From Moniliella sp. 'wahieum' (Eukaryota; Basidiomycota; Moniliellomycetes; Moniliellales; Moniliellaceae), in NCBI GenBank assembly GCA_003971905.1, contig RSEE01000010.1:434001-498000 (forward strand): DNA of 64,000 bases, in the 5' to 3' direction. Numbering within the stretch: the first letter of the stretch is position 1; the number at the start of each line of letters is the position of its first letter. The translations under genes were made by a program, and so were the position numbers. The notes beneath the pieces are model-generated. The model was not told the DNA's origin. It made no database searches and saw nothing but the letters and a program-made list of their open reading frames with translations. Positions 1 through 11,950 of the stretch are shown piece by piece.

Positions 1-249
1 CGACCCTTTCTGGCGACCTAGTATGTGCGAGGAGCGCGGAGCAGCATGCATAGGCACGTGCGCTGGAGCGACGCAAGCGATATGGTATTAGCAGCAGGAC
101 AGAAACTACAGAAGCAATAGGTGAGCTTTGCCACGCATGCTAAGCGCTTAGGCTAAGCTTAGCGCTAATGGGCGAGACAGCGGCGGGACTGACAACATAG
201 GACAAGTATACGGCGTATCGAGTACAACTGGCTAATCCTTGCCTGTTAT

Positions 250-270
250 GCGTTACGCGTTACGCGTTAC
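250..270. repeat. heptad micro-array, TTA-CGCG
   Basis: Three 7-bp units read as TTA alternating with the palindrome CGCG (equally ACGCGT plus T). Confidence 0.85.
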
Positions 271-572
271 ACCGCAGGGATTAAGCGCCAACAAGCCCAC
301 ACCTGTGGCACAGACACTGTGCCTAGGACTGGAACGACTTTTCTAGGCAGACGGCATGGTGGCGATCGCTTGTCGCATGCCCATGTCAGCCTCAGGCGAG
401 GGGCGGTGGGTGCGTACAAGCTGAGAATTCTACTGTGCTAGCAGGCGCCGTCCCACACTATATCGGGGAAGCTAGTGCCAGCTAACGTCTAACGCTCGTG
501 CAGGTCCCTATGTATCAGCCACAGCAACAAGCGCATCACATACATCAGGCCTCAGGCTCAGGGGCAGGCATC

Positions 573-593
573 ATGCATCATGCATCATGCATC
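573..593. repeat. heptad micro-array, TCA-TGCA
   Basis: Three perfect ATGCAT hexamers, each followed by C, so TCA alternates with TGCA. Confidence 0.9.
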
Positions 594-1408
594 AAGTGAT
601 TCTCCAGATCGAGCCCCCAGCGCCTGAGCGCTCCGCGAGCGCCTCAGCCAACGCATCCTCAGACTGGCCAGAGGCCGAGTGCTCAGTCTCAAGAACGAGC
701 GCCTGGGGAGAGAACTACTGACACTGACTTCCTAATCAAGTCATCGATGACTGGTATCGGTGAGCCGGAACGGAGCAAGATGGCGTTCGGTGCCAGTGGT
801 GCAAGCTGGTGCAAGACGGCGGGTGCACACGGTCGGATGTGCAAGACGATCGCAGGGTGCAAGAAGCGACACTCGGTTCTAGACAACCCTTTGATCCGCC
901 CCACTCCCGCCTCGCACAGCGGCCAACCGCGCCGGCGTATCCCTCGCCGCCCAGCCACAACCGGCCACTGATGATCGATGAGATCGATGAGACTATCCTT
1001 TCCCGCGCGTCCACGCTGTCCATGCACTCCCGCCTGTGCCCCGCCCGCATCGAGTACTGAGTGCTAGTACCGACTGACCACTTTGCTCCGAACCAATGCA
1101 GGTGCGCTGTCAAATGCCAGACAGGAGAAGTAATGTTGGACTTAGCCTCAACGTCTTCGACGTTGCTACTGCACTGATGCGATCGCTGACAAGAGCAGAG
1201 CAGCAAAGCGGCTATACTCCCGTCACGCATCACGTCATGATACCGACCAGACGACTACCAAGCCCACTAGTCCTGTACGCAATGCCACGCCCTACAGCCG
1301 GTTGGGCGGCAAGCTAGGACAACAGAGGAGCACAGCTGGACGAAAGGAATTGTTGCTTGTTCTTCACTCCCTCCAGTTACCACCCCCTCGCCCCCACACA
1401 CGCCTTTC

Positions 1409-3057
1409 ATGGACTCCGTAAACGATCTCTCCAAAACGCCCGACTCGATGCGCCTGATGCCCCGCCCGGGTACAGGCGCCAATCGTTCCGCCAGCACTAC
1501 TACTGGGTGGGGAGCCTCTGACTCAGTCTTTAACCTTGATCCCAACTCCAGCAAACAGGCGCTCACGGGTAATCCCACGTCCTTGGATGGGGTGCTCCAC
1601 CATCCTTATTCCCTCCCTGGCGGGCCCAGGGAAAAGCCTCAATCTTGGCTGGCAGCTCACAAAAAACTGCTGTTAACACTGGTCGGGGTGCTGGTCGCCC
1701 TCGCTGTAGCCCTTCCCGTTGGTCTTGGTGTCGGTCTGAGCAAAAAGAATACTCATGGAAGCGGAAATACCTCCAAGCCCAACAGCCCAGCACTCGACAG
1801 TAGCGGCAACGACCCCAGCAAAATTACCCCCCTGCCGTTTTGGGACTGGGCTGACAACAATCGAAAAGTCATGGGTGTATCTCTTGGGGGTGGCTGATTC
1901 TTGAACGTTGGATCGATGAGGATTGGTTCACCCAATATGCTCCTAATGATTGGGACGAGTGGCACTTTACCCAAACTATCGGCTCCAATGCGTCTCAAGT
2001 CCTGAGCGAGCACTATGACCAATGGGTCACTGAAGACGAGGTGGGACGATGTATCAACATGGAGTTAACCAACTGCGTATTCCTGTCGGATTTTGGCCGT
2101 TCATTCCCCTCGCAGACGGGGAACCGTACAGCAACTCGACCCAACTGCACTACCTCACTCGTATGCTCGGTTGGCTATGGAAGCGCACATGTACGCCGTT
2201 ATCGACCTCCATGGCATGCCTGGCTCTCAGGTACGTCACTTCCCTTATCCCTTTGGTAGCATCTACATGCAGCATGGTTCCTATGTTTCTGACCCTTCTC
2301 TTTTTTACAGTCGGGTGACCAATCTTCGGGACTCAACACGACCAATCCCACATGGTGGAATCAAGAAAACCAGGACCGATCAGACCAGACGCTGGCGTCT
2401 CTCATTACTTGGCTGTCCTATAACCCCTACAAGTCCGTCGTCAGCGCCATCTCTCCCGTCAATGAGCCCAACGGCGTTTTCCGCAGCACGCCAGCTAACC
2501 TGAACGTGACTCAAGCATTTTATGAGCGGCCGTACGAGACACTGCAAAAGGCTGGGTACAGTATGTTTTTCCACCATGGTTTTGCCTCAAATCCGGCGAC
2601 GTATTGGAAACCCTTTGCAACAGGGAAAAATGGGTCCATGCTTATCATCAATGACATCCGTACCCCGGATGGTACCCTGCTGTGAACAACGTGACGGAGA
2701 TTAACCAGAGAGTCTGCAAAACGGTGACTGATTATGATGGGTTCCCTGTCCCGATGGTCAAAACGGAATACTGTGTGATCTCGGGTCCGACGGATTCGGC
2801 GTGGAACAGCCAATACTATGCTACCAAACAGCAGCCTATGCTTCTGGAGCAGGATCCTTTTTCTGGACGTTCAAAGTGATGAATTCCACTTCGATGGTCC
2901 AGGCTGAATTGCCATTGAACCAAATGCATTTTCCTTCCTTCAACAAGCAACACTGGGGACCATTCCGTCCATTGGCACAGGCCAGTCTACGACCCAGTAC
3001 ATTGCTGCGCTTCCTAATCCAGCCTGTGGTGCGATGACCCCTACATACAACGCCTGA
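1409..3057 (+). CDS. membrane-anchored exo-beta-1,3-glucanase, GH5 (frameshifted)
   Basis: Probable glucan 1,3-beta-glucosidase of the type II membrane (exgD-like) group, trimming beta-1,3-glucan at the cell wall. The N-terminal ~90 residues are polar and cytosolic in style, followed by one hydrophobic anchor (KKLLLTLVGVLVALAVALP) and a Ser/Asn-rich linker. The GH5 barrel follows: LGG-WLILERW, LRIPVGFWP, VIDLHGMPGSQ, then ISPVNEPNG with the expected acid/base Glu in NEP. KTEYC probably carries the nucleophile. An intron with donor GTACGT and acceptor TTTTTACAG lies at 2231-2310. Similarity jumps frame near 1890 (five G where six are needed), near 2050 and near 2170, with more breaks near 2640 and 2840. 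The 3' end is uncertain; a plausible frame stops at 3055-3057. Either a pseudogene or indel sequencing errors; the latter is favoured because other genes here show the same pattern. Confidence 0.85.
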
Positions 3058-4407
3058 ACGCTTTATCCATGTTTGTATCGAGCAGAGCGCATCGTGCCCC
3101 TGAGATGTTATGAAGTGGACGATGCACCGCGTATCTCTTGACTGAAGTTGGTTTCCTCTCGTTTTGACTTGGCCTTTTCCCTACGGATTATCAGCCCCTA
3201 TCCCCGCTCCCTCTTTTTGCTCTGCCCAGGCCGCCATGATGTTCCTGACATTGTGGTCGATGACTTCTACTGTGTACTTGTTATCGGACTGTGCTACTTG
3301 TGTCTTTTGCATTTGTGTTATGTTGCCGAATGTGCATCCCTCCTTTGTACTGTGCGTTTCGTATATTCACAACGATGTTTCCCCCTTCCTGTTAGATTAT
3401 TTGGGTACATATATGTGTGTAGGCATCAGACGAACAATATCGATAATGGGAAGAGATGAAAGCTTTAAGGCATAGAGACGCAGGGGATGAGGCTTTCGTT
3501 TTCAAAGCTCGTAGGTGTGGGCCGTGGAACTTCGACGTGAGGAATGAGAGGTAGGGAGATATCTCCATATTATTGTCTACTACTTTTACGACAGGGTTGC
3601 TGTGCATTCCTTCGCTGCCCATATGACGATGAGTGAAGCAAAAACTAATGCTGGCCTTCTCTAGTTTGTGTAGCGATTGTGGGAGACCAGAGGCCGTCAT
3701 TGAAAAGAGGGTAGCAGTATGGTTTAACGTTTATGTTTCTCGATGACCCTTGGTCATTGTACCATCGCACATGCCTATAATGGTTTGTTCAACAAGTGTG
3801 GTTGTGTCGCCACAGATAAGTACACTTCAAAAGTGTTTTCCTTTTTCACAGTACCGCTATATTCAGCTTTTAACTCTCTCACGTCACTTACCAAAAGAAC
3901 TTTAAAAGGTGAACGGCCTCCCAGGACCTCGTTTCTGGGAGGAGTATGTCATACTCCTCAGCTCTGCTGGAAGTCCTTCTCATCTATTCACCGCCCTATT
4001 TCCTTCTCTCTTTCAGTGTATAAATCGTTGGCTTCCTTGGCACTTGTTGGTTCTATTTTTCTACCATCCTAATTCGGCTCCTGTCACGTTACAATGTGCG
4101 TCAGCTCCTGCAGTACTACTGGTCGATCACGTGGAGCGGAATCCGACAAATTCCGATACTTGTGGTGCGCAGTGCATTACGTGGTCCCCCGATGATCGAT
4201 GATCGATGATCGTTGGCATCGATGAGCTGCTGAGCAGGACTGAGCCGTTGCGCCACTGAGCTGGCTGGCTTTATTGCCTCAGTAGCTCAACAAGGTTTTG
4301 ATCTGGGCCACAGCGACATCTCAGAGCCACACAACAGCGTTGCTTTGTCCCACCAAATCGCCGCTATCTCTGCCATTCGCTTCTTCCTTCCCCCTTCCTT
4401 GCCACCC
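3058..4407. other. intergenic, no gene recognised
   Basis: This is the 3' flank of the glucanase and the 5' flank of the UBX gene. It is AT-richer than its neighbours and has only short, compositionally biased open frames. A heptad array lies at 4195-4212. A pyrimidine-rich stretch immediately precedes the ATG at 4408. Confidence 0.5.
4195..4212. repeat. heptad micro-array, TGA-TCGA
   Basis: Two ATCGAT hexamers each followed by G, plus a partial third. Confidence 0.8.
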
Positions 4408-5289
4408 ATGTCCGACCCTAGCAAGTCACCCTTGGGGCAGAGTGCCCTCCCTGTCAAGGTGTTCAAGCCGCCATCTGGTAATGCTGGTACGTCCCACCAC
4501 TGGTCCGTGTCGCGCGCGCTTCACAAGTCTGCTCCCAACTGACCCAGCCCTCTTTATTCACCAGCTCCCCCGCCGCCACCCCCAGAGCAGGGAATCAAGG
4601 CCACCTCTGCCAATACAAGCCGCATTCAAGGACCACATCCAGCAGAGGCATGGGCCCGATGCGCCCATGATGACCAAGGCGATGCGGGAAAAGGAGATGG
4701 CCAAGCGTCGTGCTGGGCGCAAGGTGTACTCTGAGGTGAAGATTCGCATTCGCTTTTCCGATCGTACTCAGATTGAAACGACCTTGCCGGTAACAGCAAC
4801 TCTGTCCCAAGTCTACGATTTTGGTCCGCAGCTCGGTCATGCTGCTGCACAATCAACCTCGTTTACTCTCTTCACATCCCCGCCCAAGACAGACTACAAG
4901 GAGTCTGATCGACGCTCGCTCAAGGATTTGGGATTTGTGCCAGCGGCCGTATTGAGTGTGAGGTGGGAGAATGCAGCGTTGAACAGTATGTCGCTAAAGC
5001 TCTGTTCTTCTGCTTTCATTCGTGCTGACTAGTTCTCTCAGATCCTTCCACCGCCGCGCCCTTGCGCACCGATTTAGCATCTTCTGCTACTGACTTGCCT
5101 CCGCCCAAGCAATTTGATGAAAGCCAAGCTGGCCCTTCCACATCAGCCTCTGCTCCGGCGGCCACTGCAAGTGCTGGTTCCAAACCTATGCCGAAGTGGA
5201 TGAAGGGTATCATCAGTACGTCGCCCCCTCCCCTCAGACTATGATCCATGATCGTTGACATTGTCTTTCAACATGCAGAGAAGAAGTAA
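4408..5289 (+). CDS. short UBX-domain protein, TUG/ASPSCR1-like C-terminal half
   Basis: Probable Cdc48/p97 adaptor. Exons read 4408-4486, 4565-4985, 5042-5215 and 5279-5289, with GT-AG introns that join in phase. The protein begins MSDPSKSPLG, has a Pro-rich stretch and a basic helix (MREKEMAKRRAGRKVYSE), and then a UBX fold: VKIRIRFSDRTQIE, SFTLFTSPPKTDY, and LKDLGFVPAAVLSVRW. It ends PMPKWMKGIIKKK, matching the PKWLK-type tail of TUG/Ubx4 proteins. One frame jump near 4620 (between NTSR and AFKDH) looks like a one-base indel. At about 245 residues it lacks the N-terminal ubiquitin-like domain of full-length TUG, and I see no such domain upstream. UBX assignment is firm; the family placement is an inference from the tail. 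Confidence 0.8.
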
Positions 5290-6420
5290 TTTGATCTCTA
5301 CACACTTCCATGCAAATGGTGCAACGAGTTCAACGCGGTTTATATAGTCAACAATCCATTGACTTTCAGGTCAAAAGAAAAGGATACACAAGTCAACCTG
5401 CAATGGGCTGGAAGGTTGGGGGGGGGCAGATATACTGAAAAACAACCTTGCTCAAGCTATGCCGTTATAGTCTTGCAGTTGAAATACTGTTGGTACGAAC
5501 GGCTAATGCTTTAGGAACAGTACCGGCGTACACGGCACTTGTCCCGCAATTCGGGAGTGATCCGGGCATCCTGACTACTAGCCTTCCGAATGGCATGGTC
5601 CACTGCTTACTGTTGATCCCATACTTGCTCAGGGATTATCCATCACATACGACATCGGACAGAAAAGTAGCACAGAATCTGCCCGACGAGGAAGGGACGT
5701 GGACGAAATCCCATGCACACTCATCGCCCAGTCTTTCCAACCCTTGCAATCCTCAAACCCCGTCATCAGGCTTACCGTTTCGGATCGTCAATGACAACAA
5801 ACGAACTGTGATCCTCAAATCCATGTGCCACCCGCTGCTGCTGTCTGTGGTGGCGGCAATAATGGTGGCGGGGATGCTCAGGGCGCTCAGGCCAGCATTT
5901 GAAGCTTCAAGCTTCTGGGGCTCAGGGCCTCAGGCCTCAGATTCCTCAGACTGAGGCCTCAGATGCGCCTCGCATCTCAGAGGAGATAAGGGTGACCGGT
6001 GGTGCACGATGGGTAAGCTACCCGGTAACGTTCGAAGACGACATGCATGACAATGGACAGGCCGCAGATTGAGGTGTTGAGCTCAGTGGTGGGAGGTTAG
6101 TTGGACGTGGATGCCGACGATAGGGAATGCGACTTAGTGGCAGGCCCATTGATACTGACCGATTGACCAGCCTCAGGGGGCGCTGGCACCCTTCAGGTTT
6201 GCGCCAGACCCAGGAATGCAATTATGAAATGTCAATGGATCAACTTGGTAGATGGCGGAACGCTGAATTCCGCTGATGGGGCACACGCGTCCAAAGAGTA
6301 ACCCTACAGCGTTCATATGCTCACAGCCTACACCGTGCCCATACTCTCCGCACCACCCTACCTTGGAACCACCTTCCTACCACCAACACCCTGATTGCGT
6401 CGCTTGTGGCCCTCCCCGCC
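5290..6420. other. intergenic, weak unassigned ORF
   Basis: A plus-strand frame at 5448-5954 (168 codons) is open but resembles nothing, has poor codon character and ends in palindromic GGCCTCAG words, so I do not call it a gene. The 5885-5975 part is a cluster of short palindromes (AAGCTTCAAGCTTC, GGCCTCAGGCCTCAG). The final 100 bases are pyrimidine-rich leader for RPN2. Confidence 0.5.
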
Positions 6421-9400
6421 ATGGCCGCGCCTATCTCGTCTGCCATCGGCGTCCTGTCGCTTCTGGACGAAGACGATGTCGATCTGCAGTCCTATGCTCT
6501 CGAGAAGCTTAACACTATTGTCGACCACTTCTGGGCCGAGATTGCTGACTCTGTGTCCAAGCTGTACGTCTTCAGTGCCCCCCTTCTCTTCGGTCTTCCA
6601 GCCACTGACCCCGCTGTAGTGAGACCCTATACGAAGATCCCTCTTTCCCACATCGTCAGCTCGCCGCGCTCATCACCTCCAAGGTTTACTTCCACCTCGG
6701 TGAGTTTGATGACGCCCTCACGTTTGCCCTTGGAGCTGGTCCCCTGTTCAAGCCGGTCGAGGATCGTGATGACGAGTACACCACCACCGTCGTGAGCAAA
6801 GCCATCGACACGTACATTGATCTATCTCATAAGCCCGACTCTGCTTCCGCAACAGACAAGACATTCCGTGAAGGCCTCACCGCCATCGTTGAACAGATGT
6901 TTGACCAATGTGTTCACGATGGAGAATACAAGCAAGCTGTCGGCATTGCTATTGAGGCCCAGCGGATCGACGTGATCAAGCGTGTATTTGAGGCGTCCCG
7001 CGATGTGGCCCTGCTGACTTACATCCAAGATGCCGCCATGGGTGTCGTTCAACGTCTTGACTTCCGCAAGGAGCTTCTTAATACACTTGTCGAACTGTAC
7101 AAGTCCCTCTCCTCGCCCGACTACTTTTCTGTCGCACAATGCTTCGTGTACCTGGCAGAGCCTCAGAGGGCAGCTCAGCTACTGGTTAACCTGACCAACA
7201 AAGCGTTTGACCCTGCCTCGGTTAAACTAGAGAACACAAGTGACGATCCTTTGTTAATCGTCTACCAAGTCGCCTTTGACTTGGCCGAATCAGCCACCCA
7301 AGAGTTCCTCGAGTCGATCCGCACCACGCTTAAGACCCACGTGAAAGATACACCGGCCCCAGCCCCTCCCGCTGCCGTTCCCTCCTCGACAGACACGGAC
7401 GGCGACGTCGCAGTTACTGAGGATGACCCATCCGACCCCCCTGGTTCAAAGGCAACTCCCTCTTCTGTATTGCAACGAATCCGCGCCATTCTCAAGGGTG
7501 AGGAGAGCATCCAGCTGTACCTCACGTTCCTCAAGACGAAGAATAACACCGATCCTCTGATCTTGAAGAACATCAAGGAATCGATTGATGGGCGCAACAG
7601 TGTGTATCACACTGCCATGTCCCTTGCCAACGCATTTATGAACGCAGGTACAGCTTCGGACGAATTCCTTCGTAACAATCTTGACTGGCTGATCAAGGCA
7701 TCCAATTGGTCCAAGTTTACTGCCACCGCCGCTTTGGGTGTGCTGAACCGCGGCAATCTCAAGGATGGAATTGACATTTTGCGACCCTACCTTCCCCGCA
7801 GTACTGGGTCCAATGCTTCGGTATACCAAGAAGGTGGATCGCTCTACGCCCTAGGTCTGATCCATGCCAATCATGGCGGAGAGGTGCTTGAACTTTTGAA
7901 GAACAACCTGCACAGCAGCAATGAAGTGGTTGTGCAGCACGGTGCTGCACTGGGTCTGGGTGCCGCTGGAATGGCCACCGGTAACGAGGATGTATATGAT
8001 GAGCTTCGCAATGTTTTGCTCTCTGATAACGCCGTTGCTGGTGAGGCATGTGGTTATGCTATGGGGTTGGTTATGTTGGGCACGGCAAACGAGGCCAAGG
8101 TTGAGGAGATGCTCGAGTACGCTCGTGAGACATCCCATCAAAAGATCACACGTGGCCTGGCCATTGGCACAGCCATGTTTTACTACGGAAAACAAGAGGC
8201 GGCCGAGGGTATCATTAGCCAACTTCTCGCCGATAAAGATGCTATTCTACGATACGGCGGTGTCTACACACATCGCTCTGGCCTACGCTGGCACAGGTAA
8301 CAACTCGGCTGTTCGTCGGTTGCTTCACGTTGCCGTCAGTGATGTGAGCGACGACGTTCGCCGCGCGTCGGTGACGGCGCTTGGGTTCCTCCTTTTCCGC
8401 AACCCAACGCAGGTTCCCCGCATTGTCGAGCTTTTGGCTGAGAGTTTCAACCCCCACGTTCGTTATGGCGCTACTCTAGCGTTGGGTATTGCCTGCGCTG
8501 GCACTGGGTTGGCCGAAGCAGTTGCGCTGCTTGAGCCTATGACCAAGGACCCAACCGACTTCGTCCGGCAGGGTGCCTGCATTGCCTTGTCGATGATTCT
8601 TATTCAGCAGAATGAGGCGCTCAACCCGGCCGTGGCGGCGGCCAGGAAAACGTTTGCCAAGATCTTGTCAGACAAGCACGAAGAGACCATGGCCAAGTTT
8701 GGGTCCGTTCTCGCTTCCGGGATTTTGGATGCGGGTGGCCGGAACATGACCATTTCCCTTCAGTCGCGCGGTGGGTCAAACAACATGCCAGCGATTGTAT
8801 CCATGGCACTCTTTACCCAGTTCTGGTACTGGTTCCCCTCTCGCCCATTTTGCTTCTCTGGCATTTACCCCCACGCCCTTGATTGGCTTGACGCGTGACT
8901 TGCGTGTACCCGACTTCAAGTTCATCTCGAACGCGCGTCCGAGTCTGTTCGCCTATCCGGCCCCCACCAAGCCCCCTGTTCAGAAACGCGCCCAAAAGCT
9001 CGAGGTGGCTGTGCTGTCCACGACGGCCAAGGCGCAGGCCCGTCAGCGGACCAAAGACAAGGCCCGTCGGATTGAGGAAGGCGGTGATGACATGGAGGTT
9101 GACGATGCGGCCGCCGACGGCGCGATTGGCGGGGACGAAGGGGCAGAAAAGAAGGAAGATGCCCAGGGGCGCAAGAAGCGCAAGCCTGAGTCTTCGTTTG
9201 AGGTGCTGCACAACTATTCCCGTGTCACTCCTGCCCAAGCCAAGTTTGTTTCCTTCCCCTCTGAGGGTCGTTTTGCCCCTATCCGCAGCCTGGCGAGCGA
9301 GGAGAACGATGTTTACGACATTAGCTCTATCTTGTCCAACCGTCGGCTGCTGGATATCGGTGAAACACCCAGCGTCTCTGGCCGAGCCACACCGAAACCC

Positions 9401-9841
9401 ACCTCCAACTCAGGGGACAAGAAAGAAGAGCGCAAGGCGGCAGCTCCGGGCGAGGAGGCCCGTGCCATCTTGGGAGCTCGAGCGATTGCTTCGGGAGGTG
9501 GGATTGTGCTACTGATTGACCGCAAACCGAGCGAGCCTTTGGTCGAGCTTGACCTTGGAGTTGACAAGGGCAACGCGCCTGCTGACGAGCCTCCTGCCTC
9601 GGATCCTGCGGCCTCGGGGGACAACGCTCCCGAAGCGAGTGGGGCGACCGCGATGCTGGACGACTCCGAAATTTCGCCTGAGGATGCGCTGGCCATCGCG
9701 CGTGCGATGGAGATGGATGAAGAAGACGGGGATGATCCCGATGAGCGCATGGGCGTGGATGAGCCCCAGAAGAAGGACAAGAAGGACGACAATCCACCCC
9801 CACCGCCTCCTCCTGGCGCGGGCGATGGCACCGCTAGGTGA
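6421..9841 (+). CDS. RPN2: 26S proteasome regulatory subunit RPN2 (PSMD1)
   Basis: Scaffold subunit of the 19S base. Exon 1 (6421-6563) begins MAAPISSAIGVLSLLDEDD. A 56-nt intron (6564-6619) joins in phase to SETLYEDPSF and ITSKVYFHLGEFDDAL. The centre contains the proteasome/cyclosome repeats, for example LYALGLIHANHGGEVLELL, GAALGLGAAGMATGN, GYAMGLVMLGTAN, GLAIGTAMFYYGKQEAAEG and GATLALGIACAGTGLAEAV. FTQFWYWFPLAH and DLRVPDFKF follow. A Lys/Arg and acidic insert and an Ala/Asp-rich ~85-residue tail extend it beyond yeast Rpn2 (945 aa). Two single-base insertions break the frame, near 8270 (TACACACATCGC) and near 8838 (CCCC run), although the homology is continuous. RPN2 is essential in yeast, so sequence error is more likely than gene death. 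Confidence 0.97.
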
Positions 9842-10105
9842 ACATAAGAATATTGCGGCCTGGTCCGGCGCTATGTCATGCAGCCAAATTGAATCGCCAA
9901 GTAACTGGCTCCCTTGCGGATGCAAAATAGTATCAGGTAGTCGTCTCTATCCCAGCGGAAGGTAACTGCATCGTGTCCATGGCCGTGCATTGGCCCGTCA
10001 CGCGTCACGCGTCACTAACGTTATTAAATAGGCGCGAAGTCGCTTGGGGAAGAAACATGCCCGTTGAAATATTCATTCTAATACCAAAATTCTGCTCCGC
10101 GCCAC
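9842..10105. other. intergenic spacer RPN2-QRI7
   Basis: Short spacer between two genes on the same strand. It holds a heptad array at 10000-10013 and an AT-rich stretch (TTATTAAATAG) that could serve the RPN2 3' end or the QRI7 promoter. Confidence 0.4.
10000..10013. repeat. heptad micro-array, TCA-CGCG
   Basis: Two ACGCGT hexamers each followed by C. Confidence 0.8.
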
Positions 10106-11950
10106 TTGTGCGAAGTAGCCAGCTTAAATCTGGAAGCGCTTGCACGCCATCATCATGTTGGGTCCCCCGCCCGCACCGCCTGTGCCACCCGACTCGGCGC
10201 TGTACATGGCCTCAAGCGGGTGCTACGTCCGCCGGTATGCGTTTCCCCACGGCATGCCAGTTCGGTATCCGCTACCGACGCAAGTGACCCCAAGCGAACT
10301 GCAGGCAACGAACCCGCGTTCCCACGTGGGAGGAAAGTCACCATCCTGGGCATTGAAAGCTCTTGTGACGACTCGTGTGCCGCTGTGATCGAAGGCATCC
10401 CATGGCCCGATCCAGACGACCCCACGCTTCCTCTCCGCTCTCCTCCATGCCAGGGGCGAGAGACGGAGAGGGGCCAGGGATCGGGGCCATGGCAGGCTAC
10501 GGTTCTCTCTAATGTGGTGATCAAGCAAGACCACTACGTTACGCGCGGTGTGCATCCGCTTGTGGCCAGCAAAGCTCATGCTGTAAACATCCCAAGAGCT
10601 GTTCGGGCGGCGCTAGCTGAAGCGCAATCCGTTGTTGCCCGCCGATCTGATCAATGCTCCCCTCCTAATAAAGGAATCGAAGGTGCCCACGACGGGCCCT
10701 CTTCCCCGTTCTCGCCCGATATGATCGATGCAATTGCTGTGACCCAGGGACCTGGAATGCCGGCTTCCTTAGCAAGCGGCTTGGTGACAGCTAAGACATT
10801 ATCGGCTGTGTGGGGGAAACCAGTGATCTACGTGCACCACATGGCTGGCCATGCGCTTGTCCCTCTCCTTGTGCCGCGGGAGGAGAATATCCAAACCCCT
10901 TTCCTTGCCGCGCTGGTTTCGGGCGGACACTCCCTGTTGGTGTTGGTGAATGGACCAGAAGAGTACGAAGTGGTTGCATCAACCACTGACGAGGCCATGG
11001 GTCGAGTATTCGACAAGGCTGCCGTCATTCTCGGTCTCGTATGGGGCCCCGCAGCAGGGCCCGGAGGTCCGAAAAATGCCGGTGCAGCAGTGGAGCTGGC
11101 TGCCAAGCAAGTTTGTCCGGATGCAGTGGAGCGGCTGCGCCAAAAAGGTGTCAAACTGCCGAGGGGGTTATCGGGGCCTGAGTGGGGGTATGATATGGCA
11201 TTCGGGGGATGAAACTGTCGCTGGAACAGCAAGTACGCAAATTGGTTCACCTCCGTCGGCCACGACCAGATGCAGCGGCTCCCATGTCGTCGGAACCAGA
11301 GGTTCGAACCGAAGCATGGGCCATGCTTCACCCCACCCCACTGGGTGGGAGTCCGGATGGGGAGGTTTCAGCGAGGGGGATGGCCATGGAAGCTGACCCG
11401 GAGCTGACTGTAGCGGATATGGAACTGGACCAAGGCCCTGTGGCTGTTTTGGATGTGGAAATTGTGCGGGCATTGGCCTATCTTCTACAAGAAGCCGTGG
11501 TGGGACAATTGGTGCGGCGTATTATGAATGGTTGGGGGGATACAACAAGAAACATGGCAAACTCGACTCTTCTGCCCTGGTGCAGGAGTGAAGAGCGTTG
11601 TGCTGGCCGGGGGTGTGGCAGCGAACGCATATCTGCGGGAACAACTTGAGGCCGGTCTAACGCGGGGTGGGCGGGATGATGTGAAGGTGTACAGCGCGCC
11701 CCCAGAATGGTGTACCGACAATGCAGCGATGATTGCACACGCGGGACTAGCGACCTTTGCTCGTCGTACACACGACCTTGGCGGACTAGCCGTGCCGTCA
11801 TGGCCGCTAGGCATGGTGCGCACGCCTCCGCTGCAACCGCTCGCGCGATTGGGTCAGCGCAAGCGCAATGTGCGCGTTCGCGCCCAAACGAGCAACACTT
11901 CCCCCAGTACTGCTAGCGTCGCCACCGATGAACATACCTCCAGCAACTAA
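10106..11950 (+). CDS. QRI7: mitochondrial tRNA t6A threonylcarbamoyltransferase QRI7/OSGEPL1
   Basis: Kae1/TsaD-family enzyme, which transfers threonylcarbamoyl to A37 of mitochondrial ANN-decoding tRNAs. Hallmarks are [33 protein letters not shown], the metal motif in [23 protein letters not shown], and [16 protein letters not shown]. The C-terminal block has [15 protein letters not shown] and [16 protein letters not shown]. The residues before VTILGIE are Arg/Ser/Ala-rich, as in a mitochondrial presequence, and favour QRI7 over cytosolic Kae1. The exact start is unclear; 10106 is the first in-frame ATG, but 10140 or 10206 in another frame is possible if an indel lies between. Two further frame changes (around 11050-11210 and 11480-11590) interrupt the middle, where [15 protein letters not shown] is recognisable. 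Gln- and Pro-rich insertions lengthen the protein relative to bacterial TsaD. Confidence 0.9.

Larger units (their letters stand above)
1..1408. other. intergenic, no gene recognised
   Basis: No open frame on either strand resembles a known protein. The longest, on the minus strand at 736-1233, has low-complexity composition and no domain. The stretch holds two heptad micro-arrays (250-270 and 573-593) and scattered palindromic words such as GGCCTCAGGC. The last 100 bases before 1409 are pyrimidine-rich, as expected just upstream of a fungal start codon. Confidence 0.5.

Noticed and set aside
736-1233. 165-codon minus-strand ORF
   Set aside because: Cys/Ser/His-rich random-looking translation, no domain and overlapping open frames of equal quality.
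5448-5954. 168-codon plus-strand ORF
   Set aside because: No similarity, biased by palindromic words at its end, no intron or promoter logic; left as intergenic.
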